DNA from: JBEOJY01 sp040275305
GTDB lineage: Bacteria; Pseudomonadota; Alphaproteobacteria; UBA9219
Assembly (NCBI GenBank): GCA_040275305.1
Contig: JBEOJY010000021.1
Location: 1-18,686 of the forward strand
DNA length: 18,686 bases
Reading direction: 5' to 3'
In this document: positions 6,399 to 13,849 of the stretch, piece by piece
Position numbering within the stretch: position 1 is the stretch's first letter
Layout of the letters: every line of letters starts with the position of its first letter
Notes under the pieces: generated by a model
The model's input: the letters and a program-made list of their open reading frames with translations, nothing else
The model's database searches: none
Told to the model about the DNA's origin: nothing
Made by a program: the position numbers and the translations under genes

Positions 6399-7947
6399 TT
6401 TTTCCCTGCTTTCTCCTGACGACGCTGCTGAGCTTTTGCTCGGTGGTCACTCTCCTTTGGAAGTCTTCGCTCATTTAGATGTTGAGGCGCTGCGTTACGC
6501 TCCGCATGCGAAGGCATGCGATGGTGGCGGGCCACTGGCAGAAACGGGGCAGACGGGGTATGGCAACGCGGCTTCGGGCAGGCTTGCTTTTTCTCGGCAT
6601 GATGTTCTGGAGATCCAAGCGCAAGGCGATGCGGCCTTTCTTGTCGTGTTGCCGGTCAGTGGCAGAGCATACACTTCGAGCGCAAGACTCGATGGCGTCA
6701 TCGCAGCCTACCGCCAAGTCGGAAAACCTGTCTTGGAGGTGCATGAGCATGACGCTTTGGCTTTGGCGGAGGAGAAACTTGCGTGGTTTGATGATCGTGT
6801 CAATTCCCGTCTGATTGTAGATGCGCGAGCGAAGACTCTTGTCGTGCTGCCAGATTCTGGGGATTGCGAGCCTGCGACTCTCCGGAAAGGCGATGTCGTG
6901 ACGCTCGATCCGCTGAGCGGGCAGATATGGATCGGGGCGTGTGTGATTGTGCCTGTATCCCCTTCTGTGAGGGTTATTCGCAAATATTTTAGTGATTTAC
7001 AGAAAACGCTTGGTCAGTCTTTGCCCGATGTCGCATTCCATGCAAATCAGGCGTCTGACCTTCAATTGCTCTATACGCACCAGCATATCAGGAATGTTAG
7101 AGAAAGAAAAAGCAGTAGGGATTGGCTTGATCAGTATCCCGGCGAGGAATACGCCATCGGTCTTCGCAGATCGGAACCGGAAATGCAGGAGATCATGCTG
7201 CGTAACGGGAACGCCCTCAAGGAGTTGGCCCGTGGCGTTGTGCCCGGCTGCGTAAAGGAGAGATTAGGCGGGATGGATTCTGGTTTCGGACGCACAAAAT
7301 CGGTTACATATCGGTTGCTTGATCTTAAGGCGATGTTTGATGCGGCTGGACTGGAGGTTTCCAGGGATCGCAGGCTTGCCGTTCAGGATGAGCTTTATGC
7401 GCATCAAGTCAGGAATGCCTTGAGAGGCCATGGCACTAGATGGATGGAGGAAATTCCGCCAATTCTTATCGTTCCTCATATCGACAATTTTGAAGAGGCG
7501 AAAAGGTTCAAAACCGTTGTCACGCAAGCGGCGCAATCCTGCGAGGGCGGGCGGCACGTTAGATTTGGGGCGATGATCGAGACGCCGGGGGCGCTAGAAA
7601 ATGTCCGAAAGATCGCGGGTATTTGCGACGGCGTTCTTTGCATCGGGAGCAACGATCTGACGGCCTATCTTACCGGAATTTCGCGCAAGGGCGAGGACAG
7701 GACTTGGTATCGTCAAATGCACCCTGACGTTATCCATGCGTTGGGCCAAAGGATACCCGATGTACGGAAGGATTTCCCAGAAATGGCGATCAGCGTTTGC
7801 GGCGAGCAGGTATCCGGCAGCCCTGAGAGCATTTCTTCGATAGAGTCTATGCTCAAGATCGGCGTGAACAGGGTCACGGTCGTGCCCAATCCCGATAGGG
7901 TTTTTCGCGCTCATATGGCGATTATCCGCCATTTTGCCCGGCATTGA
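6391..7947 (+). CDS. PPDK-like protein lacking the ATP-grasp half and phospho-histidine
   Basis: Protein of 518 residues matching the C-terminal 60% of pyruvate phosphate dikinase (usually about 870-900). Residues about 50-190 match the swivelling domain (NAASGRLAF, then VGKPV, then KGDVVTLDPLSGQIWIG). The TSHAAVVAR motif is replaced by LDGVIAAYR: aligned without gaps to the following GKP, the phosphorylated His becomes Gly102. The PEP/pyruvate barrel (about 255-518) keeps the expected catalytic and metal residues: Arg260 (GLRRSE), Arg308 (TYRLLD), Glu397 (MIETPG), Asn421-Asp422 (GSNDLT) and Cys470 (VCGEQ). The ATP-grasp domain is absent and upstream DNA does not encode it, so this is not a normal dikinase. 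A PEP- or pyruvate-binding role is inferred. I chose ATG 6391; the frame is open from 6274, but the extra residues are hydrophobic and unlike the family. No Shine-Dalgarno is evident. smc follows after 178 bp. Confidence 0.85.
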   Translation: MTDFSLLSPDDAAELLLGGHSPLEVFAHLDVEALRYAPHAKACDGGGPLAETGQTGYGNAASGRLAFSRHDVLEIQAQGDAAFLVVLPVSGRAYTSSARLDGVIAAYRQVGKPVLEVHEHDALALAEEKLAWFDDRVNSRLIVDARAKTLVVLPDSGDCEPATLRKGDVVTLDPLSGQIWIGACVIVPVSPSVRVIRKYFSDLQKTLGQSLPDVAFHANQASDLQLLYTHQHIRNVRERKSSRDWLDQYPGEEYAIGLRRSEPEMQEIMLRNGNALKELARGVVPGCVKERLGGMDSGFGRTKSVTYRLLDLKAMFDAAGLEVSRDRRLAVQDELYAHQVRNALRGHGTRWMEEIPPILIVPHIDNFEEAKRFKTVVTQAAQSCEGGRHVRFGAMIETPGALENVRKIAGICDGVLCIGSNDLTAYLTGISRKGEDRTWYRQMHPDVIHALGQRIPDVRKDFPEMAISVCGEQVSGSPESISSIESMLKIGVNRVTVVPNPDRVFRAHMAIIRHFARH

Positions 7948-8044
7948 TGGTCTGTTAGGGCTATTTGATGCGTCTGGACGGCTTATTTTTGCTGTTTTGT
8001 TCGTTTTGTCGTGGTAGATTCCCGCGATTCTTTTTTGGGGTTCG

Positions 8045-8065
8045 GGGGACAGGCGTTCCTGCCCC
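8045..8065. repeat. Short GC hairpin upstream of smc
   Basis: GGGG-A-CAGG (8045-8053) pairs with CCTGCCCC (8058-8065) around the loop CGTT, with one bulged A. It lies in the 178 bp gap between the PPDK-like gene and smc. It is not followed by a T-run, so its role as a terminator is doubtful; it could be a repeat or a leader structure. Confidence 0.35.
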
Positions 8066-8125
8066 GTTCGCTGTCGGTCGCAATCGCGGATTGCATGGCG
8101 GCTCATGTGACAGGACTATAAGATC

Positions 8126-11100
8126 GTGCATTTTACGCGCCTTCGCCTTCATGGCTTTAAGTCCTTCGTGGACGCCACCGACCTTGAGATTCCGGAAGGG
8201 CTGACCGGGATCGTGGGGCCGAATGGCTGCGGCAAGTCTAACCTTGTCGAGGCCTTGCGCTGGGTGATGGGCGAGAATTCGGCGCGACGCATGCGCGGCG
8301 CGGATATGGACGACGTGATTTTCGCAGGCACGACCATGCGGCCTTCGCGCAATCTGGCCGAGGTGGCGCTGGAGCTTGACAACAGCACGCGCAGCGCGGC
8401 GGGCGAGTTCAACAACGACGATATTTTGCGCGTGACGCGCAAGATCGAACGCGGCGGCGGTTCCGATTACCGCGTCAACGGGCGTCCGGCGCGTCAGCGT
8501 GATATTCAGCTTCTGTTCGCGGATCAGGCGACGGGAGCGCATTCGACCAATCTTGTCGGGCAAGGGCAGATCGACGCCTTGATCCGCGCCAAGCCGCAGG
8601 ATCGCCGCCAGATTTTGGAAGAGGCTTCCGGCACGGCGGGCTTGCAATCGCGCCGTCACGAGGCCGAGCTTAAACTTAAATCCGCCGAGCAGAATTTGAC
8701 GCGCGTGGACGACGTGCTGAAGGCGCATGACACGCAACTCCGGTCGCTCAAGCAGCAGGTGAAGCAGGCTTCGCGCTATCGCAATCTCGCGGAGCATATG
8801 CGGCGCGCCGAGGCGGCGCTTTTGCATATCCGCTGGACGGAGGCGGAGAAGCAGGCCGAGCGCTTGGCGGAGGCGTTGGCGAATGCCGCGCAGAGCGTCA
8901 ACGATCTGACTTCCGTGGTTACGCGCGGCACGACAGCGCGGGTCGAAAAGGCTGCGGAATTGCCGGGATTGCGGCAGGCCGAGACGGTTGCGGCGGCCAT
9001 CACGCAGAAGCTGATGTTGGAGCGCGACCGCGTCGAGACGGAACTGCGCCGCGTCGGCGACGAGGTCAAGGCTTGCGCCTCGCGCCTTGCTCAGGCGCAG
9101 GGCGATCTTGAGCGCGAGCAGTCGCGCCGCGCGGACGGCGAGGCGGCTTTGGTTCGGCTGGAGGATGAGCAGGTTCTGCTTGTCGCGACGCAGGAGCGAC
9201 TGGACGGCGAGCTTCCGTCCGCGACGCAAGGTTTGCTGGACATGACGCGCGAGATCGACGCGCTCGATACATCGCTTGCGCAATTTATGCAGGAGGTCGC
9301 GTCGGTGGAGGCGCGTAGGGCCGCCTTGGGCAAGGAAGTTGAAGCGCAGGCGGCGCGCAAGGCCGATCTTTCGCGCCGTCGCGTGACGTTGGATCAGGAC
9401 CGGGGCGCGTTGGCGGCGGAAGCGGCGACGCGGCCGGATCTCGTCATGGCGTCGGCGCTTGTGGAGGCCTGCGACACCGAGCTTGCGCGGCGTCAACAGC
9501 AGGCGCAGGCGGCTGAGACTTCTTTGCGCGAGGCTGAGGCCGTTCAGGTTGCGGCGCGCGAGCTTGCGCATGAGACGTTGGCGCGGGCGACGCGTTTGAA
9601 GGCCGAGGCCGATGCGTTGAGCGATCTTCTCCGTCCTCACGACAATCCAGAGGCCGAGCAGATTGTGGACGCGATTAGCGTGACGCCGGGGCTTGAGAAC
9701 GCGCTGGCCATCGCGTTGGGTGAAGCGCTGACGGCATCGTTCGATACCAAGGCGGCGTCGCATTGGCGTTCCTTACCCGCGTATGCGGAGGCGCAGCCTT
9801 TGCCGGACGGCGCGATGCCGTTGGCGGGAGAGATCAAGGCTCCGGAGGCTTTGGCGCGTTGCCTTTCGCAAATTGGCCTCGTCGAAGACGCTGCGGCGGG
9901 CGAACACGCGTCGGCGGCCTTGCGATGCGGACAGACAATCGTGAGCCGCGACGGCTGGGCGTGGCGTTGGGACGGCTTCACGGTGACGCCTCAAGCCAAG
10001 ACGGCGACGGCGATCAGGTTGCAGCAGCGCAATCGTCTGGCAGCGTTGCTGTCCGAGCGCGAGCAGATCGAGACCGAAGCGCAAGCGGCGCAGCAGGCGT
10101 TGGACGATTCGGCTGCGGTGGCCGTTCAGCACAAGGAGGCCGAACGCGAGGCGCAGGATGCGCTGAAGGCCGCTTATCGGGCGCTGAACGATGCGCGGGC
10201 GGATCATACCAGGCAGGAGAAGGACGCTTCGGGTGTCGTGGCGCGGCTTGCGGCGCTCGACGGGCAGATCGGGCAAATCGACGCCGAACTTGAGCAGGTG
10301 CGTCATCGCGCGGCGGTCGCGGAAAACGATTTGGCGATTTTGCCAGATCTTGAATCGCGAAAGTCGGATATGGCTACGCAGCGCGCTGCGCTGGCCGAGC
10401 GTCGCGCGTTGCAGGCGGAGAAGCGCAGCGCTTATGATCGGCTGTCGCGCGAGCAAGAGAGCTGCGCGCAGCGCCGCGCGGTGGTTGAGAAAGAGGCGGA
10501 AGCTTGGCGGGGCCGCATTTCTGGCGCTTCGCAACAGGTCGAGGCTTTGCGTCAGCGCATGATTGAGCTGGAGAAGCAAAGCCGGGAGCTGGAAGGGCGT
10601 CCGTTAGAGCTTGAAAGGGCGCGGGCGCAGCTTCTGACGGAGTTGTCGGAAGCGGAGAGCAAGCGCAAGGACGCGGCGGATCGTTTGATTGTCGCGGAGC
10701 AAGATTTGGCCGAGGTCGAAAGCCAGTTGCGGCGCGATGAATCCGCGTTGGCGGCGGTTCGCGAGGAGCGGGTGCGGATCGAAGCGGCGGCGCAGGCTGC
10801 TGCCGAGCATTTCAACGTTCTGCGCCAGCGTATCGAGGAGAAGCTGAATTGCGGCCCTGGTTCGTTGCGGGCGATTGCAGAAATCGAAGACGGGGCCGAG
10901 ATCCCGGAGCTTGAGGAGTTAGAGCAGGTTCTGGCGCGTTACACGCGCGAACGCGATGGCATGGGCCCGGTCAATCTCCGCGCGGAAGTCGAGGCGGAGA
11001 CTTTGGAGAAGGCCATCGACAAGCTGCAGAAGGAGAAAGACGATCTTAGCGCGGCGATTGCCAAGCTGAGGCAGGGCATTTCTCAGCTTAACCGTGAGGC

Positions 11101-11638
11101 GCGGGAGCGGCTTCAGGGCGCTTTTGGATTGGTCAACGAGCGGTTTCAAAAGTTGTTCGGGGAGCTGTTCGACGGCGGGCGGGCGCATTTGGAATTAATC
11201 GACGACGAAGATCCGATGAATGCGGGATTGGAGATTTTCGCAAGCCCTCCGGGCAAGAAGATGCAGATTTTATCGCTGCTGTCGGGGGGGGAACGCACGC
11301 TGACGGCTCTGGCGCTTTTGTTTGCGGTGTTCCAGACCAATCCTTCGCCGATTTGCGTGCTCGACGAAGCCGAGGCCGCGCTGGATGAAAGCAACATTGA
11401 GCGGTTCTGCCAGCTCGTGAAAGTGATCGCGGCGGAGACGGGGACCCGGTTTCTTATCATTACGCACCACCGCGTGACGATGGCGCATATGGATCGGCTC
11501 TATGGCGTTACCATGGGCGAAAAAGGCGTGTCGCAGCTTGTTTCGGTCGATCTTTCGGCGGCGGTCGCTTTGCGCGAGGGCAGCGACGACGCCTTCGCTT
11601 CCGCCGAAGTGGCGCTGGCGGACGTGCGGGCGGCGTGA
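8126..11638 (+). CDS. smc: Chromosome segregation protein SMC
   Basis: SMC ATPase of 1170 residues, the usual length. SMC dimers with ScpA/ScpB extrude DNA loops and help separate replicated chromosomes. The N-terminal head has Walker A GPNGCGKS (31-38) and the Q-loop region VGQGQID (144-150). Long Ala/Glu/Arg-rich coiled coils flank a hinge at about 503-620. The C-terminal head has the ABC signature LSGGERTLTALALLF (from 1052), Walker B PICVLDEAEAALD with Asp1080-Glu1081, and an H-loop in LIITHHR. The start is GTG 8126, which gives the typical SMC N-terminus; AGGA lies about 10 bases upstream. Codons are strongly GC-rich. scpA and scpB are not in the window. The signature GG is encoded in a run of eight Gs (11284-11291). 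Confidence 0.97.
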   Translation: MHFTRLRLHGFKSFVDATDLEIPEGLTGIVGPNGCGKSNLVEALRWVMGENSARRMRGADMDDVIFAGTTMRPSRNLAEVALELDNSTRSAAGEFNNDDILRVTRKIERGGGSDYRVNGRPARQRDIQLLFADQATGAHSTNLVGQGQIDALIRAKPQDRRQILEEASGTAGLQSRRHEAELKLKSAEQNLTRVDDVLKAHDTQLRSLKQQVKQASRYRNLAEHMRRAEAALLHIRWTEAEKQAERLAEALANAAQSVNDLTSVVTRGTTARVEKAAELPGLRQAETVAAAITQKLMLERDRVETELRRVGDEVKACASRLAQAQGDLEREQSRRADGEAALVRLEDEQVLLVATQERLDGELPSATQGLLDMTREIDALDTSLAQFMQEVASVEARRAALGKEVEAQAARKADLSRRRVTLDQDRGALAAEAATRPDLVMASALVEACDTELARRQQQAQAAETSLREAEAVQVAARELAHETLARATRLKAEADALSDLLRPHDNPEAEQIVDAISVTPGLENALAIALGEALTASFDTKAASHWRSLPAYAEAQPLPDGAMPLAGEIKAPEALARCLSQIGLVEDAAAGEHASAALRCGQTIVSRDGWAWRWDGFTVTPQAKTATAIRLQQRNRLAALLSEREQIETEAQAAQQALDDSAAVAVQHKEAEREAQDALKAAYRALNDARADHTRQEKDASGVVARLAALDGQIGQIDAELEQVRHRAAVAENDLAILPDLESRKSDMATQRAALAERRALQAEKRSAYDRLSREQESCAQRRAVVEKEAEAWRGRISGASQQVEALRQRMIELEKQSRELEGRPLELERARAQLLTELSEAESKRKDAADRLIVAEQDLAEVESQLRRDESALAAVREERVRIEAAAQAAAEHFNVLRQRIEEKLNCGPGSLRAIAEIEDGAEIPELEELEQVLARYTRERDGMGPVNLRAEVEAETLEKAIDKLQKEKDDLSAAIAKLRQGISQLNREARERLQGAFGLVNERFQKLFGELFDGGRAHLELIDDEDPMNAGLEIFASPPGKKMQILSLLSGGERTLTALALLFAVFQTNPSPICVLDEAEAALDESNIERFCQLVKVIAAETGTRFLIITHHRVTMAHMDRLYGVTMGEKGVSQLVSVDLSAAVALREGSDDAFASAEVALADVRAA

Positions 11639-11724
11639 GGGACCTTGATCCCGGAGCGCGATTCTGAACAGGCCCTTAGTTACCGAAAAGGGTCGGTCCT
11701 CGCGAGGAGTGCGCTAGAGGCGAC

Positions 11725-11773
11725 GAGGCTATCCAGAGTCGTGAAAACGGTCTTTACGATTCTGGATTGCCTC
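11725..11773. repeat. Imperfect palindromic repeat
   Basis: The arms 11725-11742 (GAGGCTATCCAGAGTCGT) and 11756-11773 (ACGATTCTGGATTGCCTC) are inverted copies, 16 of 18 matching, around 13 bases. The surrounding GCGAGGAGTGCG and GTTGCTTCGCAAC stretches resemble the common intergenic repeat of the type CGTCATTGCGAGGAGCGAAGC...GCAATCC. The family assignment is from memory. Confidence 0.55.
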
Positions 11774-11812
11774 CGTCTTCGTTGCTTCGCAACTATGACG
11801 CGACAAGGCGTC

Positions 11813-11837
11813 GATCCCCGCCTTGCGAGCGGGGATC
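11813..11837. terminator. Strong hairpin between convergent genes, possible terminator
   Basis: GATCCCCGC (11813-11821) pairs perfectly with GCGGGGATC (11829-11837) around CTTGCGA. It lies between the ends of smc and the opposite-strand gene, where a bidirectional terminator would be useful. No U-tract follows on either side, so it may instead be a repeat unit. Confidence 0.4.
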
Positions 11838-11909
11838 TCCTCGCTTACTGTTATGCTGTTCTTGGTCTGTATTCTTCATGCTTCTGCTTGGGGATTACAA
11901 CTGTCGCAA

Positions 11910-12431
11910 TTATTGCGGATGGCACTCGGCTTGAGGTGTGGCTCCCCTTCTACGCCTCTGTTGCTGCGTTGCAGGCATGTTAGGTGCGGGATGGGGGTGT
12001 GTGGCGTCGCTTCGCGCGTCCTTGAACAATGATTCGAGTCCGAAATTTTTTGCGTGTGCATGGATGGCGGCGATTCTTGTGTTCTCTTCGATGTTTGGCG
12101 CAAGGATGATTTGTTGAAGAGTTTTCCGAGTGACCTCCTTGTGTTGTTCCATGCCTTCAAGCGCGGTTGTGATGGACAGCAAAGTTTTGGAAGCCGCAGC
12201 GCTAGGCGCGCCGTTTTCCAGGATTTCGGTCGCGAGTTCTGCAAGCCATTGACATGCGGATTCCTTGACGCTGTCTGCTAGCATGTAGCCGCCAGCGTTG
12301 TAGAGAGCGTGTCCCAGCTCCACTATATACGCTCGTGGATTGTCTTTCCTGCCCTCGTAACTTTTGGCCCGTGGATCCGGGAGTTCAGTCGTTGTTGCGA
12401 TTAAGTCCTTCATCATCATCTCACTACCCAT
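11910..12431 (-). CDS. Hypothetical protein, 173 residues
   Basis: I do not recognise this protein. The start at 12431 is well supported: AAGGAG lies seven bases before the ATG, the clearest ribosome binding site in the window. The frame is open to 12488 but that start lacks one. Residues about 25-140 look mostly helical (for example ACQWLAELATEILENG and KTLLSITTALEGMEQHKEV). The last 30 or so residues are low-complexity, with His/Pro and QQQRRRRG. No signal peptide or membrane span is seen. It is divergent from the patatin-like gene, with 120 bp between them that must hold both promoters, so the two could be co-regulated. It is convergent with smc. The sequence is less GC-rich by eye than smc or uvrA. 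Opposite-strand frames within it lack comparable start signals. Confidence 0.65.
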   Translation of the reverse strand: MGSEMMMKDLIATTTELPDPRAKSYEGRKDNPRAYIVELGHALYNAGGYMLADSVKESACQWLAELATEILENGAPSAAASKTLLSITTALEGMEQHKEVTRKTLQQIILAPNIEENTRIAAIHAHAKNFGLESLFKDARSDATHPHPAPNMPATQQQRRRRGATPQAECHPQ

Positions 12432-12551
12432 TGTTTTCTCCTTGTGAAAGTTGGACAGGAAGTCGCATTGAGAATTGGACTGTGGCAATGTGGACTATTG
12501 TTGTCTAGACTGTGATGGTGCGGCGCAGCGATAGAAGGATGGTAGGCTTTC

Positions 12552-13739
12552 ATGGCTTTTCGTATTTTGTCTTTGGACGGCGGCGGCGCGTGGGCGTTGG
12601 TCGAGACGCAGGCGCTGATCGCGTTGTATGGCGAACAGACGAAGGGGCACAAGGTGCTCGCCGATTTCGATCTGGTGGCGGCCAATTCAGGCGGAAGCCT
12701 TGTGCTCGGCGGGTTGATGGAAGACCTGACGCTGGCCGAGATTCGCGACTATTTTCTCGACGAGTTCAAACGTCGCCGAGTGTTCTCGCCGACCAAAAGT
12801 TTGTTTTTGCGGCTGTTGCGCCGATTGTTCGGGTTAGGACCGCTCTACAGCGCTGAGGATAAACTGGCGGCGTTGCGGATGCTGCTGCCGCGTTATGGCG
12901 ATCGGACGATGGATGGCATCGCGCAGGGAATCGCGCGGCAGGGGCGCGCGGATACGCATTTGTTGATCGTCGGCTTCAATTATGATCGCAACCGGGCGGT
13001 GTTCTTTCGCTCGGCCCCCGCAGGCAACGGGCCGGTTTGGGGTAAGGGAGCCCCCGCGACCGCGACGATGGCCGAGGCGATCCATGCGTCTTCCAACGCT
13101 CCGGTCAATTATTTCGACAAGCCCGCGCGATTCGCTTCCAGCGACGAGCGGTTCTGGGACGGCGGGATTACGGGTTGCAACAATCCGGTGCTGGCGGCGG
13201 TGACCGAAGCGGTTGTGCTGGGGCAAAGACTGGACGATCTTGCGGTGTTGAGCCTTGGAACCGGGTCTGTGAACTTGCCGTTGGCCGAACCGGGATTCGG
13301 CGCGTCCATGTATGAGGCGCCGCGCCTTAAGGCCGGTTTGTTGAACGATCTCAAGAAGCTTGCCACGGCCATTCTTGACGATCCGCCCGATGCGGCGACA
13401 TTCATCGCGCATGTTATGACCGGGGGCAACAGCGGCGTTCGCGCTCCGGCGATGAGTCGTATCGTGCGGGCCAGTCCGTTGATCGCGCCGACGAAAGACA
13501 TTGGCGGCAACTGGACTGCGCCGGGCGGCATGACAGGCGAGGATTTCAAATTTCTTTGCGATATCAGCATGGACGCTGTCGATCCTGCGCAAATTCGCGC
13601 GATTAACAACTATGTCGAGTTGTGGCTGGCGGGGAAGGCTCCCAATCAGTTGATTCGTGCGGCGAGTTCCACGTCTTCGCCTGTGATCGGCTACCCGACA
13701 TTCAGCGCGGCGATAGAGGCGTGGAAATCTATCAGGTAG
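12552..13739 (+). CDS. Patatin-like phospholipase
   Basis: Patatin-family lipid acyl hydrolase of 395 residues. The family cleaves acyl chains from membrane lipids with a Ser-Asp dyad. Visible are the glycine-rich oxyanion loop LSLDGGGAWALVE (7-19), the nucleophile segment FDLVAANSGGS (39-49) with Ser46, and the catalytic Asp203 in FWDGGITGCNNP. The nucleophile elbow reads A-N-S-G-G instead of the usual G-x-S-x-G, so the first Gly is Ala; the serine itself is kept. No signal peptide is seen, so it is probably cytoplasmic. GGTAGG lies 6 bases and AGAAGGA about 14 bases before the ATG. No nucleotidyltransferase or other defence gene is adjacent, so a CBASS-type role is not supported. uvrA follows after 110 bp, apparently with its own promoter. 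Confidence 0.88.
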   Translation: MAFRILSLDGGGAWALVETQALIALYGEQTKGHKVLADFDLVAANSGGSLVLGGLMEDLTLAEIRDYFLDEFKRRRVFSPTKSLFLRLLRRLFGLGPLYSAEDKLAALRMLLPRYGDRTMDGIAQGIARQGRADTHLLIVGFNYDRNRAVFFRSAPAGNGPVWGKGAPATATMAEAIHASSNAPVNYFDKPARFASSDERFWDGGITGCNNPVLAAVTEAVVLGQRLDDLAVLSLGTGSVNLPLAEPGFGASMYEAPRLKAGLLNDLKKLATAILDDPPDAATFIAHVMTGGNSGVRAPAMSRIVRASPLIAPTKDIGGNWTAPGGMTGEDFKFLCDISMDAVDPAQIRAINNYVELWLAGKAPNQLIRAASSTSSPVIGYPTFSAAIEAWKSIR

Positions 13740-13778
13740 GCGAGCGGGAGCGGCTTGTCCTTGCTATGAAAGAATCGC

Positions 13779-13808
13779 TGTACATGCGTTCATATTTTGT
13801 TCTATACG
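13779..13808 (+). promoter_or_regulatory. Candidate uvrA promoter
   Basis: TGTACA (13779-13784) and TATACG (13803-13808) lie 18 bp apart, each matching four of six sigma-70 consensus bases. The spacer contains the whole LexA-type box 1, which is where a repressor would block polymerase. This supports, but does not prove, the promoter call. Confidence 0.4.
13788..13802 (+). promoter_or_regulatory. LexA box 1 upstream of uvrA
   Basis: GTTCATATTTTGTTC is a perfect GTTC-N7-GTTC, the LexA recognition pattern established in Alphaproteobacteria. It lies 48 bp before the uvrA ATG, in the position expected for SOS repression of a repair gene. Confidence 0.75.
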
Positions 13809-13816
13809 GATTTTGT

Positions 13817-13831
13817 ATTCCCGTTTTGTTC
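13817..13831 (+). promoter_or_regulatory. Candidate LexA box 2 upstream of uvrA
   Basis: ATTCCCGTTTTGTTC matches GTTC-N7-GTTC except for the first base. It shares TTTTGTTC with box 1 and with the ssb site. It begins 29 bp after box 1, close to three helical turns, and would lie in the leader, suggesting co-operative repression. Confidence 0.5.
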
Positions 13832-13849
13832 TTTCTTGAATAGCGACTG

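Larger units (their letters stand above)
11639..11909. other. Repeat-bearing spacer after smc
   Basis: This 271 bp gap between the convergent smc and 173-residue genes contains a palindromic repeat (11725-11773) and a strong hairpin (11813-11837). A frame at 11645-11983 runs through both repeats and into the opposite-strand gene, and is probably not coding. Confidence 0.6.

Noticed and set aside
7988..8002. TTTTGTTC upstream of smc as a further LexA box
   Set aside because: Only the right half matches; the left half is TTTG rather than GTTC.
7961..9763. 600-residue minus-strand frame across the start of smc
   Set aside because: Arg/Leu-rich shadow of smc, which has all its motifs on the plus strand.
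11645..11983. 112-residue open frame after smc
   Set aside because: It runs through the palindromic repeat and hairpin and overlaps a better supported opposite-strand gene; no family resemblance.
12552..13739. Patatin as the effector of a CBASS-type defence system
   Set aside because: No CD-NTase, Cap2/Cap3 or other defence gene is adjacent; the divergent neighbour shows no nucleotidyltransferase motif.
13766..13843. 25-codon frame (MKESLYM...) ahead of uvrA
   Set aside because: It lies over the candidate promoter and both LexA-type boxes and lacks a ribosome binding site, so the DNA is better explained as regulatory.
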